Counted from the first letter of the stretch, positions 19,901 through 27,722 are shown. The stretch: DNA of 38,962 nt from a virus (IMGVR_UViG_3300034073_003727:1-38962); one strand, 5' to 3'. Translations and numbers: made by a program. The notes: generated from the sequence alone by a model not told the origin.

Positions 19901-22900
19901 TAATAAGTCTGTACAGCAGAAGCTCTATCTTTTTCATCTTGTGGAACCATTTTTTCTGCAAAAGCCATTAAAGATTTATTATATGCTTTTTCATATTCTC
20001 CAGAAGCGCTAGTTGGCCTCATGCCTCTTTCATAACCAAGTCCTGCTGTTCTAGCATTTTCTCTTGCAACAGAACCTGCTTTCTGAGCTTCTTTTATAGC
20101 ATCTCTAACTTGTTTAGAATAAGTTTTAGCATCCGCTCCAAATCCCATAGCTAAAGCGCCAGCTCTTTCTTTTGATGTAAGAGTTTTTGGTCCATACATT
20201 CCAGTTCTTTTTGCGCTTTGTTTAGCAACTTCAGTAGTGTATTGTTGCAATTTTTTAATCATTTCAGTAACATCACCACCAGCAGCAATAAATGCATCTT
20301 GTAATTTAACGTCTTTAATTTGACTGAAATTATCTGATAGTTTTTTAGTAGCATTTTCTATTTCTGTAGAAGAAGCTCCTTTTGCAATCATATCTGTTAA
20401 GTTCTTTTGAGCATCAATATAAGATGAAGCCGATTGAATACTTTCTTGAGCTTTTTGAGTTTGTTTTTCATTTAATTGCATCAACTCATCTGCTGATAAT
20501 GTGGCAGCGCTTAATGAACTCGTAAACGCAACTAAACCACCAACCGCTGCGCCAACAGCCCCACCTAAACCTGGAAATATCATATTTCCTATTGATGCGC
20601 CTGTGCTTATAGATGTTAAACCAGTACTTAAAAATGATTTACCCATTCTTTCAGTTGCGCTTAAATCAGTTCTTTCTTTATTGCCAAAATAAGCTGATTC
20701 AAATTGAGCAGCAATCATTGGCACAGCAAACATTGCAGTATTAGTAAATTTATCTAATCTTTCTTGCGAAGGCAAACTTTTCATCATTTTTTGATAAAAA
20801 GACTTTACAGAATTACTTAAGCCTCCTGATGAAGCAGCAACCATACTATTCGTTTTTGCAAAAGTAGATTGTATATTATTTTTTAATGCTTTATAACCAT
20901 TCTCAATCGGATCAAGTAAATAATACGCTGGATACGCTTGAATACTTAAAAATGTATTTCTAATATCATTTAAAGTTTTAGCGGCCAAAGCGTTTATTTC
21001 AGCTTCTAGTCTAGCTGGATCAAAACCACTTTGTGTAGCAGATGGTTGAGGTTGATTTCTCGCTCTTTGCCTTTGTTGCCTTCTCATACCAGCAAAATTA
21101 GGTACAAATCCTTTGTTCATCAAACCAGCATCTTTTTGATTTTTTATAGAATCAGATAAAGCATTATTTAATCCACCATGATCAGAAATAGCTGCTGCAA
21201 AATTAGGCTGAGAACTATTACGTATAAATGGAAAAGGTCCGCTTTTTGTATCTAATACAGCTTTATTGCCGCTCATATTAGATTCAAGATTCATTACTTG
21301 ATTTATATAATCAGCAGCAAAATTAGGTATAAAACCTTTAGATTTAGCAATATTATCTAAATTAGATTTCTTAAATTGATAAGCATGTTGAAGAGACCAA
21401 ATGGGATCGTTTATAGAAGGCCATGTAGATTTATTTTTCAAAAAATCTTTTTCTGGATTCATTGAAAATTCATTACTACCTCCATTAAAAGCTGGGTTTA
21501 AATTCCAATATTTCATCGGCAATTTTTTATTTATTACATCAGCTGTTCTTAATTTTCTATAACCATCCCAAATTCTAATAGCTTTATCGGTAACTGTTAA
21601 TCTATCGGATGTTAACCATGCTCCCTTTTTTGACACTTCAGCTAAGACTGAATCATATAAAGGAACTCCAAATCCAGCACCAGTGATACTTACTTGAGAA
21701 GTTCCAACCGAATATAAATCTCCAGCTCCATCCACAGGATAAGCAGAAACTGTACCGAATAATTTTTTATCTCCGACTTTCGCATCTCTATTATAAAAAG
21801 ATGAAATTGAATTTTTGCCAGCAATTGTATTAATCTTTAAATCAGCAAAATTTGGTATAAAACCTTTACTTAGACCATTTGGATAAATATCTTCTAAATG
21901 TACAGAACTTGTTTGCTTTTCATTAACACCCATTGTTTGAAAAGCAAATCGTAATTTATTTAAATCATTAGATGTATAACTTTGGTATCCGCCAAGTCTT
22001 TTCCCACCAACCATTTTTCCACGTTCTTTAATTAAAGTTTTAATTAATTCTTGAGGAACAAATGAACCAAATATAGGAATTCTATCAGCTATTTTTTCAC
22101 CACCTTTATCTAATTTATCTAAAATAGGCAACAATAAACCTTTATGTGTAAAAGACAATTTAGGAGAATTTAAATCCGAATAAAATTTAGGAGCCAAGGC
22201 GTCTTTTTCCAAATCATAAGAAATCTTTTTACTTCCTAGATTTTTAAAAGCATTATATGATTCATTTTTTGCAGCAAGAATTTCTTTTTTAACGTTTTCA
22301 TCTAATGGTTTGCCATTATACCTTAAACTTGCATTTACTAATTCGTTGTATTTTACATATAATTCATTCAATTTAAAAATTGAATTTATAAATTCTGTTT
22401 TCTTTAATGGATCTATATTATTTTTTGATAAACTAGCCGCTTGTTTTTTTCTAATAAATGGTAACAAAGTTTTTAAATTAACAATCAGATTTGGTATTCT
22501 AGGGCCAACAACTTCACCGGCATTGATTTTTTTCACTTGGCCGGATTCGAATAATGATTTTAATTCATACAAAGGATTACCAAATTCACTGCTCATAAAT
22601 CCAACATTTAAAACGCCTGATGAATCTATGCCTAATTGCGATCCCGTTTTTCTAGCAATCGCATCACCTAATTCGCTTTCCTCATCATCATAAAAATTAG
22701 GTATAAAACCTCTACTTGCTTGTATAATTTGTTCTATCCCTCTTTTTACTTCTTTATCAGCATTATAGAATAAATATTCTGGTCTACCTCCAATACTACG
22801 TACAATATTATCAATATTTTCTAAAGGCTTTTCACTATGCCACATTTCAATTAATTCGTTTTTAGCTTGTGTAAATTTTGTTCTTAATGTGGCATCAGGC

Positions 22901-25884
22901 GTAGTATCACCAGACTTCATTTCAATAACAGGACCAGTCAAATTATCTTCTAATGCATCAATTCTGGTATTACCTGGAGCCCCATGAAATCTTTTACCAC
23001 CTTTTTCATAATTTGATGCAAAAACAATATTATTTGTTGCAAACATTTGTTTTGCTTTTTCAAGCGCCAAACGTTCGAAATTTTTTGCGAATGGATTTGA
23101 TTGAGAAGTTGTTGTATTACTAGGTAATGTACCTATACCAGCAATACCTATTCTTTTAAATCCCGAACTCAATACTCTTTGTAATACTCCTTGTTTTCTT
23201 TCTTGTATAGCTTCGCTAGAAGGTCTCCAACCAGCTGCTCTAGCTTGAGCTTCAGTAAAAGGCGCGTCTTGTTCTTTCAATTGCCCGGCTGTAATTCTAT
23301 CTACGACAGATCTAATTTTTCTATTATTTAATTTTTTATATTGTCCAAAACCTATATAATAATCAGTAGGCAGTTCTGCTGCTGCAAAATTTGGAATATA
23401 ACCAGAAGAATATGCTTCTCTAGAACCAAAATAAGTAAGAGAATCAAATAAATCTTTATTTTTTAAAACGGTTTTTCCTGGTTCTTGTTTAGATTTATAA
23501 ATAGATTTTTTATCTTGAGCTTTTTTAAATGACCTGAAAAAGACTTCTTTTTGATATTCATATTGTCTAGCTTTAGGATGGAAAGGAAATTCAGATCCGT
23601 CTCTAAAAACAGTATAATCACCCCAAATTCCTTCTCTACTTTTTTTAGCTTTCTCTGTCAAAGTTAATAAACTTGTATCTCTAGTATATCTGAAATCAGG
23701 GACAGCTAAACCTTGTTGAACTAAAGTTCTTGAAATATCAGGATCATTAAAAATAGATCTAAAGTAAGCAGATTTCCCCTTAACAATATTATTATTTAAA
23801 ATATTTACTCCTGCCGGATTTAAATATTTATTTGCTAATAAATTTTTAGCTTCATTATAAAATTTTTGATTATTTTCAGGCGCATCTACGCTAGCTAAAC
23901 GATAATCAATTGAATTTGGATTAATAGGTAGAGCCTCAATAGTATCTCCATCTTTAACTTCTTTAATGGATGATAATATTTTTTCTGCAAAATTAGGTAT
24001 AAATCCATTATTCATGTATGGATCAACACCTGTTCTATTTATTGAATTACGTCTATGAGTTCTTCCAGCTTGTGAATTTGCAGGAGGATTAATAAATGGT
24101 TGAGCAAAACCCGGCATATATTTCACCTGTTCAGCAGTATTCATTACTCCACCAACAGGAGATTCAACAACTCTACCCGGCACATAACCACCTGCAATTG
24201 CGCCGATAGTTTCTTGTAGTTTTGCTTCTTTTGGAATATATCCACCGCTTCTTGTAACTCTTAAACCTCCTGAGCCTTTAACAGTTACCCCTTGTGCAGA
24301 CAATGCTGGAGCCAAAGCAGCAACTAATGCTTGTTGTCTTTGATATTCTGCTGTTTGTTGTCTTGCTAACTGTAATAATAACTGAGCTTGTGCAGCTTGA
24401 TTACCCATTTGACCTGCTAAAGCCTGTGAAATAGGACCCTGTTGCTGCATGATTTGCAAAATAGCTTGTTCAATATTTTTTCTGTTTTGTGTTTCTGTTG
24501 TTATACCAACAATCTGAGGCAATGCTTGAGAAAGATACGTGAAAGAATTTTGTATTAATTTAAACAATACAAAAAACGCACCAATTGCTCCGGGACCAGC
24601 CAATACATTTCGTATACCTTTTAATAAACCATTTGCAAAAGTAGAGCCTACACCTTCACCTTCAAGAATCTCATTTAAATTCTCAAACAACGACTTAAAA
24701 GATTCTGCTGTATATTTAGCTAAAGGTTCAAATGTCACTTTACCAACATTATTGGCGAACTGTTGAGCAACTGTGCTAGTTTGGCTTAATAAAGCATCTA
24801 ATGTTTGATTTAATTGAGCAGCAGCAATTTGAGCTTCATTTGTTGCAGTTGTTCCTTTTTGCAAAGCACCAGCATAAGCACCTTGCTTATTATTTAAATC
24901 TCCTATGATTGCTTTTAATATGTTAACCTGATAAACACCTGCAACTTGTTCAGATAGTTGTGCTCTTTGTGAATCAGCTAAATTATTGTAAGCGCCTGCA
25001 AAATTTTGTAATATTTGTACGGCGGGTAAAATATTACCTTGAATATCGCGAACTCCGATATTAAAAGCTTCTAACTGATCAAGTGTTTCAGTACGCTGCA
25101 ATCTTGTAAAAATTGTTTTTAATGCGTTACCAATAACAGCACCACCACGCGCAGTTTTTTCCTGTGCAGCTGTAACGAGCGCATTTAATTGATCAATATT
25201 AACACCAGCTTCTTGCGCCGCTAAACCTGTTCTAGAAAGAGCTTCAGCTAAATCACCGGCACTTACAGCATAGCTTTGTTCGACAGCGACTAATTTATTT
25301 AAAACTTGTGTTGTTGTTATTCCTGTAGCTTGAAAACCATTTACAGTAGCTGTCAATGCTTCAATAGCATTATTGACATTCATGCCAGCTAATCTGGCCA
25401 ACGTCATTGCATCAGTCGTTCTTTGTAAAACTTCTTCAGCCTTAACACCTTGACGTGAAAATTCTAGAGCAGCTTTAGCTGCATCACCAAAAGAACTCGC
25501 AGTCTGTTTACTAACATTAAATAGATCTGTGCTAAATTTTTGTAATTCTTTAGTAGTTAATCCGAAAACACGATTAATATCAGCTAAATTCTTTTCTACT
25601 TCAATGGTAACTTCAGCGATACTTCTGAAACTACGTAAAACACCACCTAATACAGCAGTTGACGCACCGAATGCAATAACACGCGCATTGGAAGCAGCTA
25701 ATGCAGCCTCGAAATCCTTAACATCACCTGTAATTCTACCAAGAGGTTGAGAAAAAGCTCTTGCATTTACTTGTAGATTGACCTGATTTTGATTTGCAAA
25801 TCGTTGATTGTAAGCTTGTACACCGGCTTGAATTGATTGAACCAAGGCGGCTTGATTTGCTGCTACATTGATTTGGACTGCCAT
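16957..25884 (-). CDS. Tape measure protein with embedded enzymatic cargo domains
   Basis: At 2975 residues this is the longest gene. Residues about 85-330 match the TP901/PhageMin tape measure domain (helical, Ala/Gln-rich, ending NALKTIFTRLQR). Residues 425-460 include a hydrophobic helix, and about 1755-1795 is a Gly/Ala-rich hydrophobic stretch. Residues about 1600-2570 are mostly helical and coiled-coil-like. Residues about 2555-2645 resemble the lambda gpH C-terminus. The end has Gly-rich D/N-IP motifs and an Asn/Thr tract. Between residues 627 and 1598 are six G-[FY]-[IV]-P-N-F motifs flanking nuclease-like and GNAT-like domains, listed separately. Tape measures set tail length, line the tail tube and are ejected with the DNA. 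The ATG follows an ATAAAT leader. Confidence 0.9.
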   Translation of the reverse strand: MAVQINVAANQAALVQSIQAGVQAYNQRFANQNQVNLQVNARAFSQPLGRITGDVKDFEAALAASNARVIAFGASTAVLGGVLRSFRSIAEVTIEVEKNLADINRVFGLTTKELQKFSTDLFNVSKQTASSFGDAAKAALEFSRQGVKAEEVLQRTTDAMTLARLAGMNVNNAIEALTATVNGFQATGITTTQVLNKLVAVEQSYAVSAGDLAEALSRTGLAAQEAGVNIDQLNALVTAAQEKTARGGAVIGNALKTIFTRLQRTETLDQLEAFNIGVRDIQGNILPAVQILQNFAGAYNNLADSQRAQLSEQVAGVYQVNILKAIIGDLNNKQGAYAGALQKGTTATNEAQIAAAQLNQTLDALLSQTSTVAQQFANNVGKVTFEPLAKYTAESFKSLFENLNEILEGEGVGSTFANGLLKGIRNVLAGPGAIGAFFVLFKLIQNSFTYLSQALPQIVGITTETQNRKNIEQAILQIMQQQGPISQALAGQMGNQAAQAQLLLQLARQQTAEYQRQQALVAALAPALSAQGVTVKGSGGLRVTRSGGYIPKEAKLQETIGAIAGGYVPGRVVESPVGGVMNTAEQVKYMPGFAQPFINPPANSQAGRTHRRNSINRTGVDPYMNNGFIPNFAEKILSSIKEVKDGDTIEALPINPNSIDYRLASVDAPENNQKFYNEAKNLLANKYLNPAGVNILNNNIVKGKSAYFRSIFNDPDISRTLVQQGLAVPDFRYTRDTSLLTLTEKAKKSREGIWGDYTVFRDGSEFPFHPKARQYEYQKEVFFRSFKKAQDKKSIYKSKQEPGKTVLKNKDLFDSLTYFGSREAYSSGYIPNFAAAELPTDYYIGFGQYKKLNNRKIRSVVDRITAGQLKEQDAPFTEAQARAAGWRPSSEAIQERKQGVLQRVLSSGFKRIGIAGIGTLPSNTTTSQSNPFAKNFERLALEKAKQMFATNNIVFASNYEKGGKRFHGAPGNTRIDALEDNLTGPVIEMKSGDTTPDATLRTKFTQAKNELIEMWHSEKPLENIDNIVRSIGGRPEYLFYNADKEVKRGIEQIIQASRGFIPNFYDDEESELGDAIARKTGSQLGIDSSGVLNVGFMSSEFGNPLYELKSLFESGQVKKINAGEVVGPRIPNLIVNLKTLLPFIRKKQAASLSKNNIDPLKKTEFINSIFKLNELYVKYNELVNASLRYNGKPLDENVKKEILAAKNESYNAFKNLGSKKISYDLEKDALAPKFYSDLNSPKLSFTHKGLLLPILDKLDKGGEKIADRIPIFGSFVPQELIKTLIKERGKMVGGKRLGGYQSYTSNDLNKLRFAFQTMGVNEKQTSSVHLEDIYPNGLSKGFIPNFADLKINTIAGKNSISSFYNRDAKVGDKKLFGTVSAYPVDGAGDLYSVGTSQVSITGAGFGVPLYDSVLAEVSKKGAWLTSDRLTVTDKAIRIWDGYRKLRTADVINKKLPMKYWNLNPAFNGGSNEFSMNPEKDFLKNKSTWPSINDPIWSLQHAYQFKKSNLDNIAKSKGFIPNFAADYINQVMNLESNMSGNKAVLDTKSGPFPFIRNSSQPNFAAAISDHGGLNNALSDSIKNQKDAGLMNKGFVPNFAGMRRQQRQRARNQPQPSATQSGFDPARLEAEINALAAKTLNDIRNTFLSIQAYPAYYLLDPIENGYKALKNNIQSTFAKTNSMVAASSGGLSNSVKSFYQKMMKSLPSQERLDKFTNTAMFAVPMIAAQFESAYFGNKERTDLSATERMGKSFLSTGLTSISTGASIGNMIFPGLGGAVGAAVGGLVAFTSSLSAATLSADELMQLNEKQTQKAQESIQSASSYIDAQKNLTDMIAKGASSTEIENATKKLSDNFSQIKDVKLQDAFIAAGGDVTEMIKKLQQYTTEVAKQSAKRTGMYGPKTLTSKERAGALAMGFGADAKTYSKQVRDAIKEAQKAGSVARENARTAGLGYERGMRPTSASGEYEKAYNKSLMAFAEKMVPQDEKDRASAVQTYYESLLDKPLEVLDILDKDAQRLDLSKYIQNYRNKATESVASIFQKIQDSLEQAAFEAAMSFEKQSSAQRIQSIISDFTSSLNEQISSYMMSNLPEIKKFEYANIAAKTKAEDSLVKLNDDYAAFQIQQDKEKSKFLQRNAEELTKVFKDSMLTSQENAQFFRDKVFNQLQSGKYNEINVGNVAKEIQTERTKQFNDLIKSNTLGLPATLDLTKSQDVEGFRNATTAAMEAKAAMAPEEQREKIVNEFTLILDALNNALKASEFAKNQFAKDEIARAIAERERNKTSLELEQQNAEKELQIKQDLNRLKIAAELQYSVESNRIQKENFTRIKEAEITAKNLGFAIDIAKANSESYIAALRRGLEDPRQEYGMGVRESLERRIGIENKVLEEQRRMEDQNLATEMAQAQLQLAAEIQNTNALEKLTQVMNEWITDRLAEELGGVGSEKMQKIQFASNEMGPSAENDIDTLYGKGTYRKYQAYLAAQKNQSKLGSAGALGANAPVLDFTQLSELAKGNPVLESQVELLKKQYETREKILGIQRQTVDEDIRIKQENERLNTTIMGRLEKGFGNMAKQSDQIILDLAEKAPSAFADGMTNALMEVAKGTKSIGDALQDMVINFGQMLMQEVMRAAMYRAIGSIGSGLFQNGGIVGKQRGGIIRAENGTYIPGNRTGDRNLALLEDGEYVLNREAVAAIGVNNLDGLNYGMAPRFQSGGGFGFAAQQSLIGDELNYSGNLIGSGMDTRPVSLDDYSAYAFENDPFFKNMRQKSIEAEKERVNKEFQAKQKRAQLISSIVGAAGAAFLGVGLGNLSSAAGTAGKAVQSTSKIGSRVLERSVSEFGSPEDLVIKNQRGGLIGYQSGGFIPYGSRISDNVPRYMSGGMNAISNAANNKYISANSSRMQGGGSNSTTNNTNNTNNSNINIVANVGSYNKSGQFVLGQSGNNYDSNEMIFSQNLARNIAKVADNQIQKANRYGGFNKQSYV
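21385..21843 (-). other. GNAT-like domain inside the tape measure
   Basis: Residues about 1348-1500 include a hydrophobic strand (DLYSVGTSQVSI), then GAGFGVPLYDSVLAEVSKKG (1402-1421), then AWLTSDRLTVTDKAIRIWD (1422-1440). A Gly-rich turn and helix followed by L.SD...T..A..IW resembles the acetyl-CoA-binding half of phage GNAT-fold proteins. The canonical Q/R-x-x-G-x-G/A loop is imperfect, so this is a tentative fold call. Confidence 0.42.
22717..23079 (-). other. PD-(D/E)XK nuclease-like domain inside the tape measure
   Basis: Residues about 936-1056 begin with a helix (FERLALEKAKQMF). Asp976 follows in NTRIDALED, then Glu988-Met-Lys990 in PVIEMKSG, then a helix with Gln1006 (TKFTQAKNELIEMW). 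The order helix, D, ExK, Q-containing helix is the core pattern of PD-(D/E)XK nucleases. The strand EYLFYNAD at 1036-1043 could be the next core strand. Identification is by motif only. Confidence 0.6.
23590..23967 (-). other. Staphylococcal-nuclease-like (TNase) domain inside the tape measure
   Basis: Residues about 640-765 contain DGDTI at 645-649, then RLASVDAPE at 662-670, spaced as in the thermonuclease signature. LVQQGLA (721-727) and EKAKKSREGIW (744-754) fit the rest of the fold. By analogy with staphylococcal nuclease, Asp647, Asp667 and Glu670 would be calcium or catalytic residues and Arg662 matches Arg35. The second catalytic arginine (Arg87) has no clear counterpart; Lys704 or Arg709 are candidates. 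Activity is therefore uncertain. Confidence 0.75.
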
Positions 25885-25910
25885 ATTTATTATTTACACA
25901 ATAAAATTCA

Positions 25911-26909
25911 TCAATTTCCAAATATTTTAAGCATGTCATCCATTGAAAGGCTGCCACCCTTCTTTTTTGCTTCATCTGCCAATGATAAAGTCTTCTGTCC
26001 CGGTTTGGTAATATTAAGATATTCTAGATCTTCTTTTGTAGCTCCAACAATAGATTCTGCTCTGTTTTCAGCATTTGCATTTTTATCTCTTAGTTTTTTA
26101 ACATTTTCATTTGCATTTATATAATCCATTATTTTATCAGGATCAGAACGAATTTCTGGTGGCATATTTTCATTCTGCTGAAATATATTTCTAAAAAATC
26201 TGGCATAAATAAGCAATTTCAATTGATTATATGTTAAATCACAAACAGGCTTATTGAAAAACTCAATAGGGTTTTCACAAAACGGCATATACAAATTAAA
26301 AAAATCTTGCAAAATGATTTTTTGTATACTGTTGTCGTTTATTTCTTTATAAACTTCATTATATTGTTTTATAATTGCAAATAAGCTTTCGGCGTCAATA
26401 TCGTCATATTCTTCTTTTTCATAAACTAAATGCTTTAATTGTCTATCTTTATAAAGACATTTAATAATATAATAATCATTAACTTTATCTTCAGCATAAG
26501 ATTCCGCTGTTCTATTAAATAAAGAAGCGCGAGTATTTTTTAAATCGTTTAATATATTAGAATTATCTTCAATTTCTTTATTAAGTCTTTCTATTTCTGA
26601 TTTGAGATAAGTATTTTTCTTTTGTTTAATAAAGTTTTCAATCATTTGTTCATATTGCAATATTTTATTTTCTTGGTTTTGAGTCCATTGTTTTTCTTCA
26701 ATCAATTGTTTCAATACTTCTTTGTGCGAAGGTACGCCTTTTGATTTAGCTTCTACTAAATATTCATTATAAATAAGCTCAATACCAACCTGATCATCAA
26801 AAGACAAATGCTTGAGATAAAAAAAATTCTCTAAGATTTTAACCTCAGAGAATCCGTTTTTAATATCTCTAAATATTTTTTTGTAGTTATTCTGTTGGAA
26901 TTTTTCCAT
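25911..26909 (-). CDS. Putative tail assembly chaperone, distal member of pair
   Basis: The preferred ATG at 26907-26909 gives 332 residues; a GTG at 26918 is also possible. The protein is strongly helical and charged, with a probable coiled coil at about residues 75-135. It ends with a Lys/Asp-rich tail (SLADEAKKKGGSLSMDDMLKIFG). The gene lies directly upstream of the tape measure and overlaps the preceding gene by 23-32 bases, in the +1 (or -2) frame. That is the usual place of the gpG/gpGT tail assembly chaperones, which bind the tape measure during tube assembly. No sequence motif proves it, and at this length it is larger than typical members. Confidence 0.5.
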   Translation of the reverse strand: MEKFQQNNYKKIFRDIKNGFSEVKILENFFYLKHLSFDDQVGIELIYNEYLVEAKSKGVPSHKEVLKQLIEEKQWTQNQENKILQYEQMIENFIKQKKNTYLKSEIERLNKEIEDNSNILNDLKNTRASLFNRTAESYAEDKVNDYYIIKCLYKDRQLKHLVYEKEEYDDIDAESLFAIIKQYNEVYKEINDNSIQKIILQDFFNLYMPFCENPIEFFNKPVCDLTYNQLKLLIYARFFRNIFQQNENMPPEIRSDPDKIMDYINANENVKKLRDKNANAENRAESIVGATKEDLEYLNITKPGQKTLSLADEAKKKGGSLSMDDMLKIFGN

Positions 26910-27666
26910 CGATTTCACCGATTATTCTATCAAATTCTTCCTTATCGACATTGCTTGTGAAAAACCAATAACTAATAATACTTGCTAGCTTACTATAACA
27001 CTTGGCATAAATCTCATTTTCATTTTCTTCATATTCATGCATTGAACCTTCCTTAGCTTCAAAAGACTTACCAGCAAATAACGGTTCGAATTCTGCATTC
27101 TTCTTTGATGTATCCTTAAAAAATGAAAGATTTAAAACATACCAAAGAATTGCGCGGTTCTGAGCTTTAATATCAGCAGTATGATTAAATAAAGTAATAT
27201 AACTAGTTTCCTTCTCAATCAAAGTCTTACGCTTTTGAAGAATCTGAGATGTAATATCTTCAATCTTCTTCTTTTCATCTTCATCTCGCTCTGATTCTGG
27301 TTTCAAATTAAGAATAGTAAGCTTTGCTTGTAATTCGCGTATTTCATCAGCTGAATTGATCATGATCTTAGCATCAGCTTCGCTAATTAAACCGCCCGTA
27401 TCATTATACTTATTCAATAACATTGCTTTAGTCAAAATACCATTACGAATACATTTGCTCATTTCAATACTGAATTCCATATCAGCTTCTTGAATTTGTT
27501 TGCGAGATGGTTGATTGATAAGAATTTCGACGGGTACTTCTTTCTTTGTTTTTTCCTTATAAGTTCTTGTTACTGATTCGCCCTGCTCATTTGTTGTCGT
27601 TTCGGATTTCTCTTCTTCGATTTCAGCGATTTTATTGATAGTAAACTGATATAAAACTTTGGCCAT
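26887..27666 (-). CDS. Putative tail assembly chaperone, proximal member of pair
   Basis: This 259-residue helical, Lys/Glu-rich protein starts 56 bases from the divergent plus-strand neck gene. Residues about 57-85 (KQIQEADMEFSIEMSKCIRN, then GILTKAMLLNKY) and a coiled stretch at about 108-150 are its clearest landmarks. It has no signal peptide or membrane segment. Tail tube protein and tape measure genes usually flank a pair of chaperone genes like this one, so gpG-like function is inferred from position. Its last codons are read in the +1 or -2 frame as the start of the next gene, so a frameshifted fusion cannot be excluded. Confidence 0.5.
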   Translation of the reverse strand: MAKVLYQFTINKIAEIEEEKSETTTNEQGESVTRTYKEKTKKEVPVEILINQPSRKQIQEADMEFSIEMSKCIRNGILTKAMLLNKYNDTGGLISEADAKIMINSADEIRELQAKLTILNLKPESERDEDEKKKIEDITSQILQKRKTLIEKETSYITLFNHTADIKAQNRAILWYVLNLSFFKDTSKKNAEFEPLFAGKSFEAKEGSMHEYEENENEIYAKCYSKLASIISYWFFTSNVDKEEFDRIIGEIDGKIPTE

Positions 27667-27722
27667 AGTTTAAATTATGATAATATATATTCTATAGTTT
27701 TTCAACCAGTGTAATTATAAAT
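27667..27722. promoter_or_regulatory. Divergent intergenic region, probable two-way promoter
   Basis: This 56-base, very AT-rich gap separates the minus-strand chaperone/tape measure/tip genes from the plus-strand neck/tube genes. As the only head-to-head junction in the window it should hold promoters for both operons. On the plus strand, GTGTAAT (27709-27715) and TATAAATA (27716-27723) abut the ATG. On the minus strand, TATAGAATATATATTAT precedes the start. I cannot assign -35/-10 boxes with confidence. Confidence 0.45.

Larger units (their letters stand above)
21091..24006 (-). other. Cargo region of the tape measure bounded by GFIPNFA motifs
   Basis: Six near-identical heptads occur at residues 627-633, 828-834, 1059-1065, 1341-1347, 1517-1523 and 1592-1598. 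On the window they lie at 23986-24006, 23383-23403, 22690-22710, 21844-21864, 21316-21336 and 21091-21111. The consensus is [SN]-x-G-[FY]-[IV]-P-N-F-[AY]. A degenerate copy (QPNFA) lies at 1559-1563. Codons vary between copies (GGT/GGA, ATA/ATT/GTA, CCT/CCA), so the protein motif is conserved rather than a recent DNA repeat. The segments between copies are about 194, 224, 275, 169 and 68 residues, the first four being of typical domain size. Confidence 0.8.

Noticed and set aside
21091-24006. GFIPNFA copies as a recent DNA tandem duplication
   Set aside because: The intervening segments are unrelated in sequence and length, and the heptads use different synonymous codons.
26887-26921. Lambda-type -1 frameshift joining the two chaperone genes
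   Set aside because: The downstream gene is in the +1 (equal to -2) frame, so a -1 slip cannot produce a fusion.
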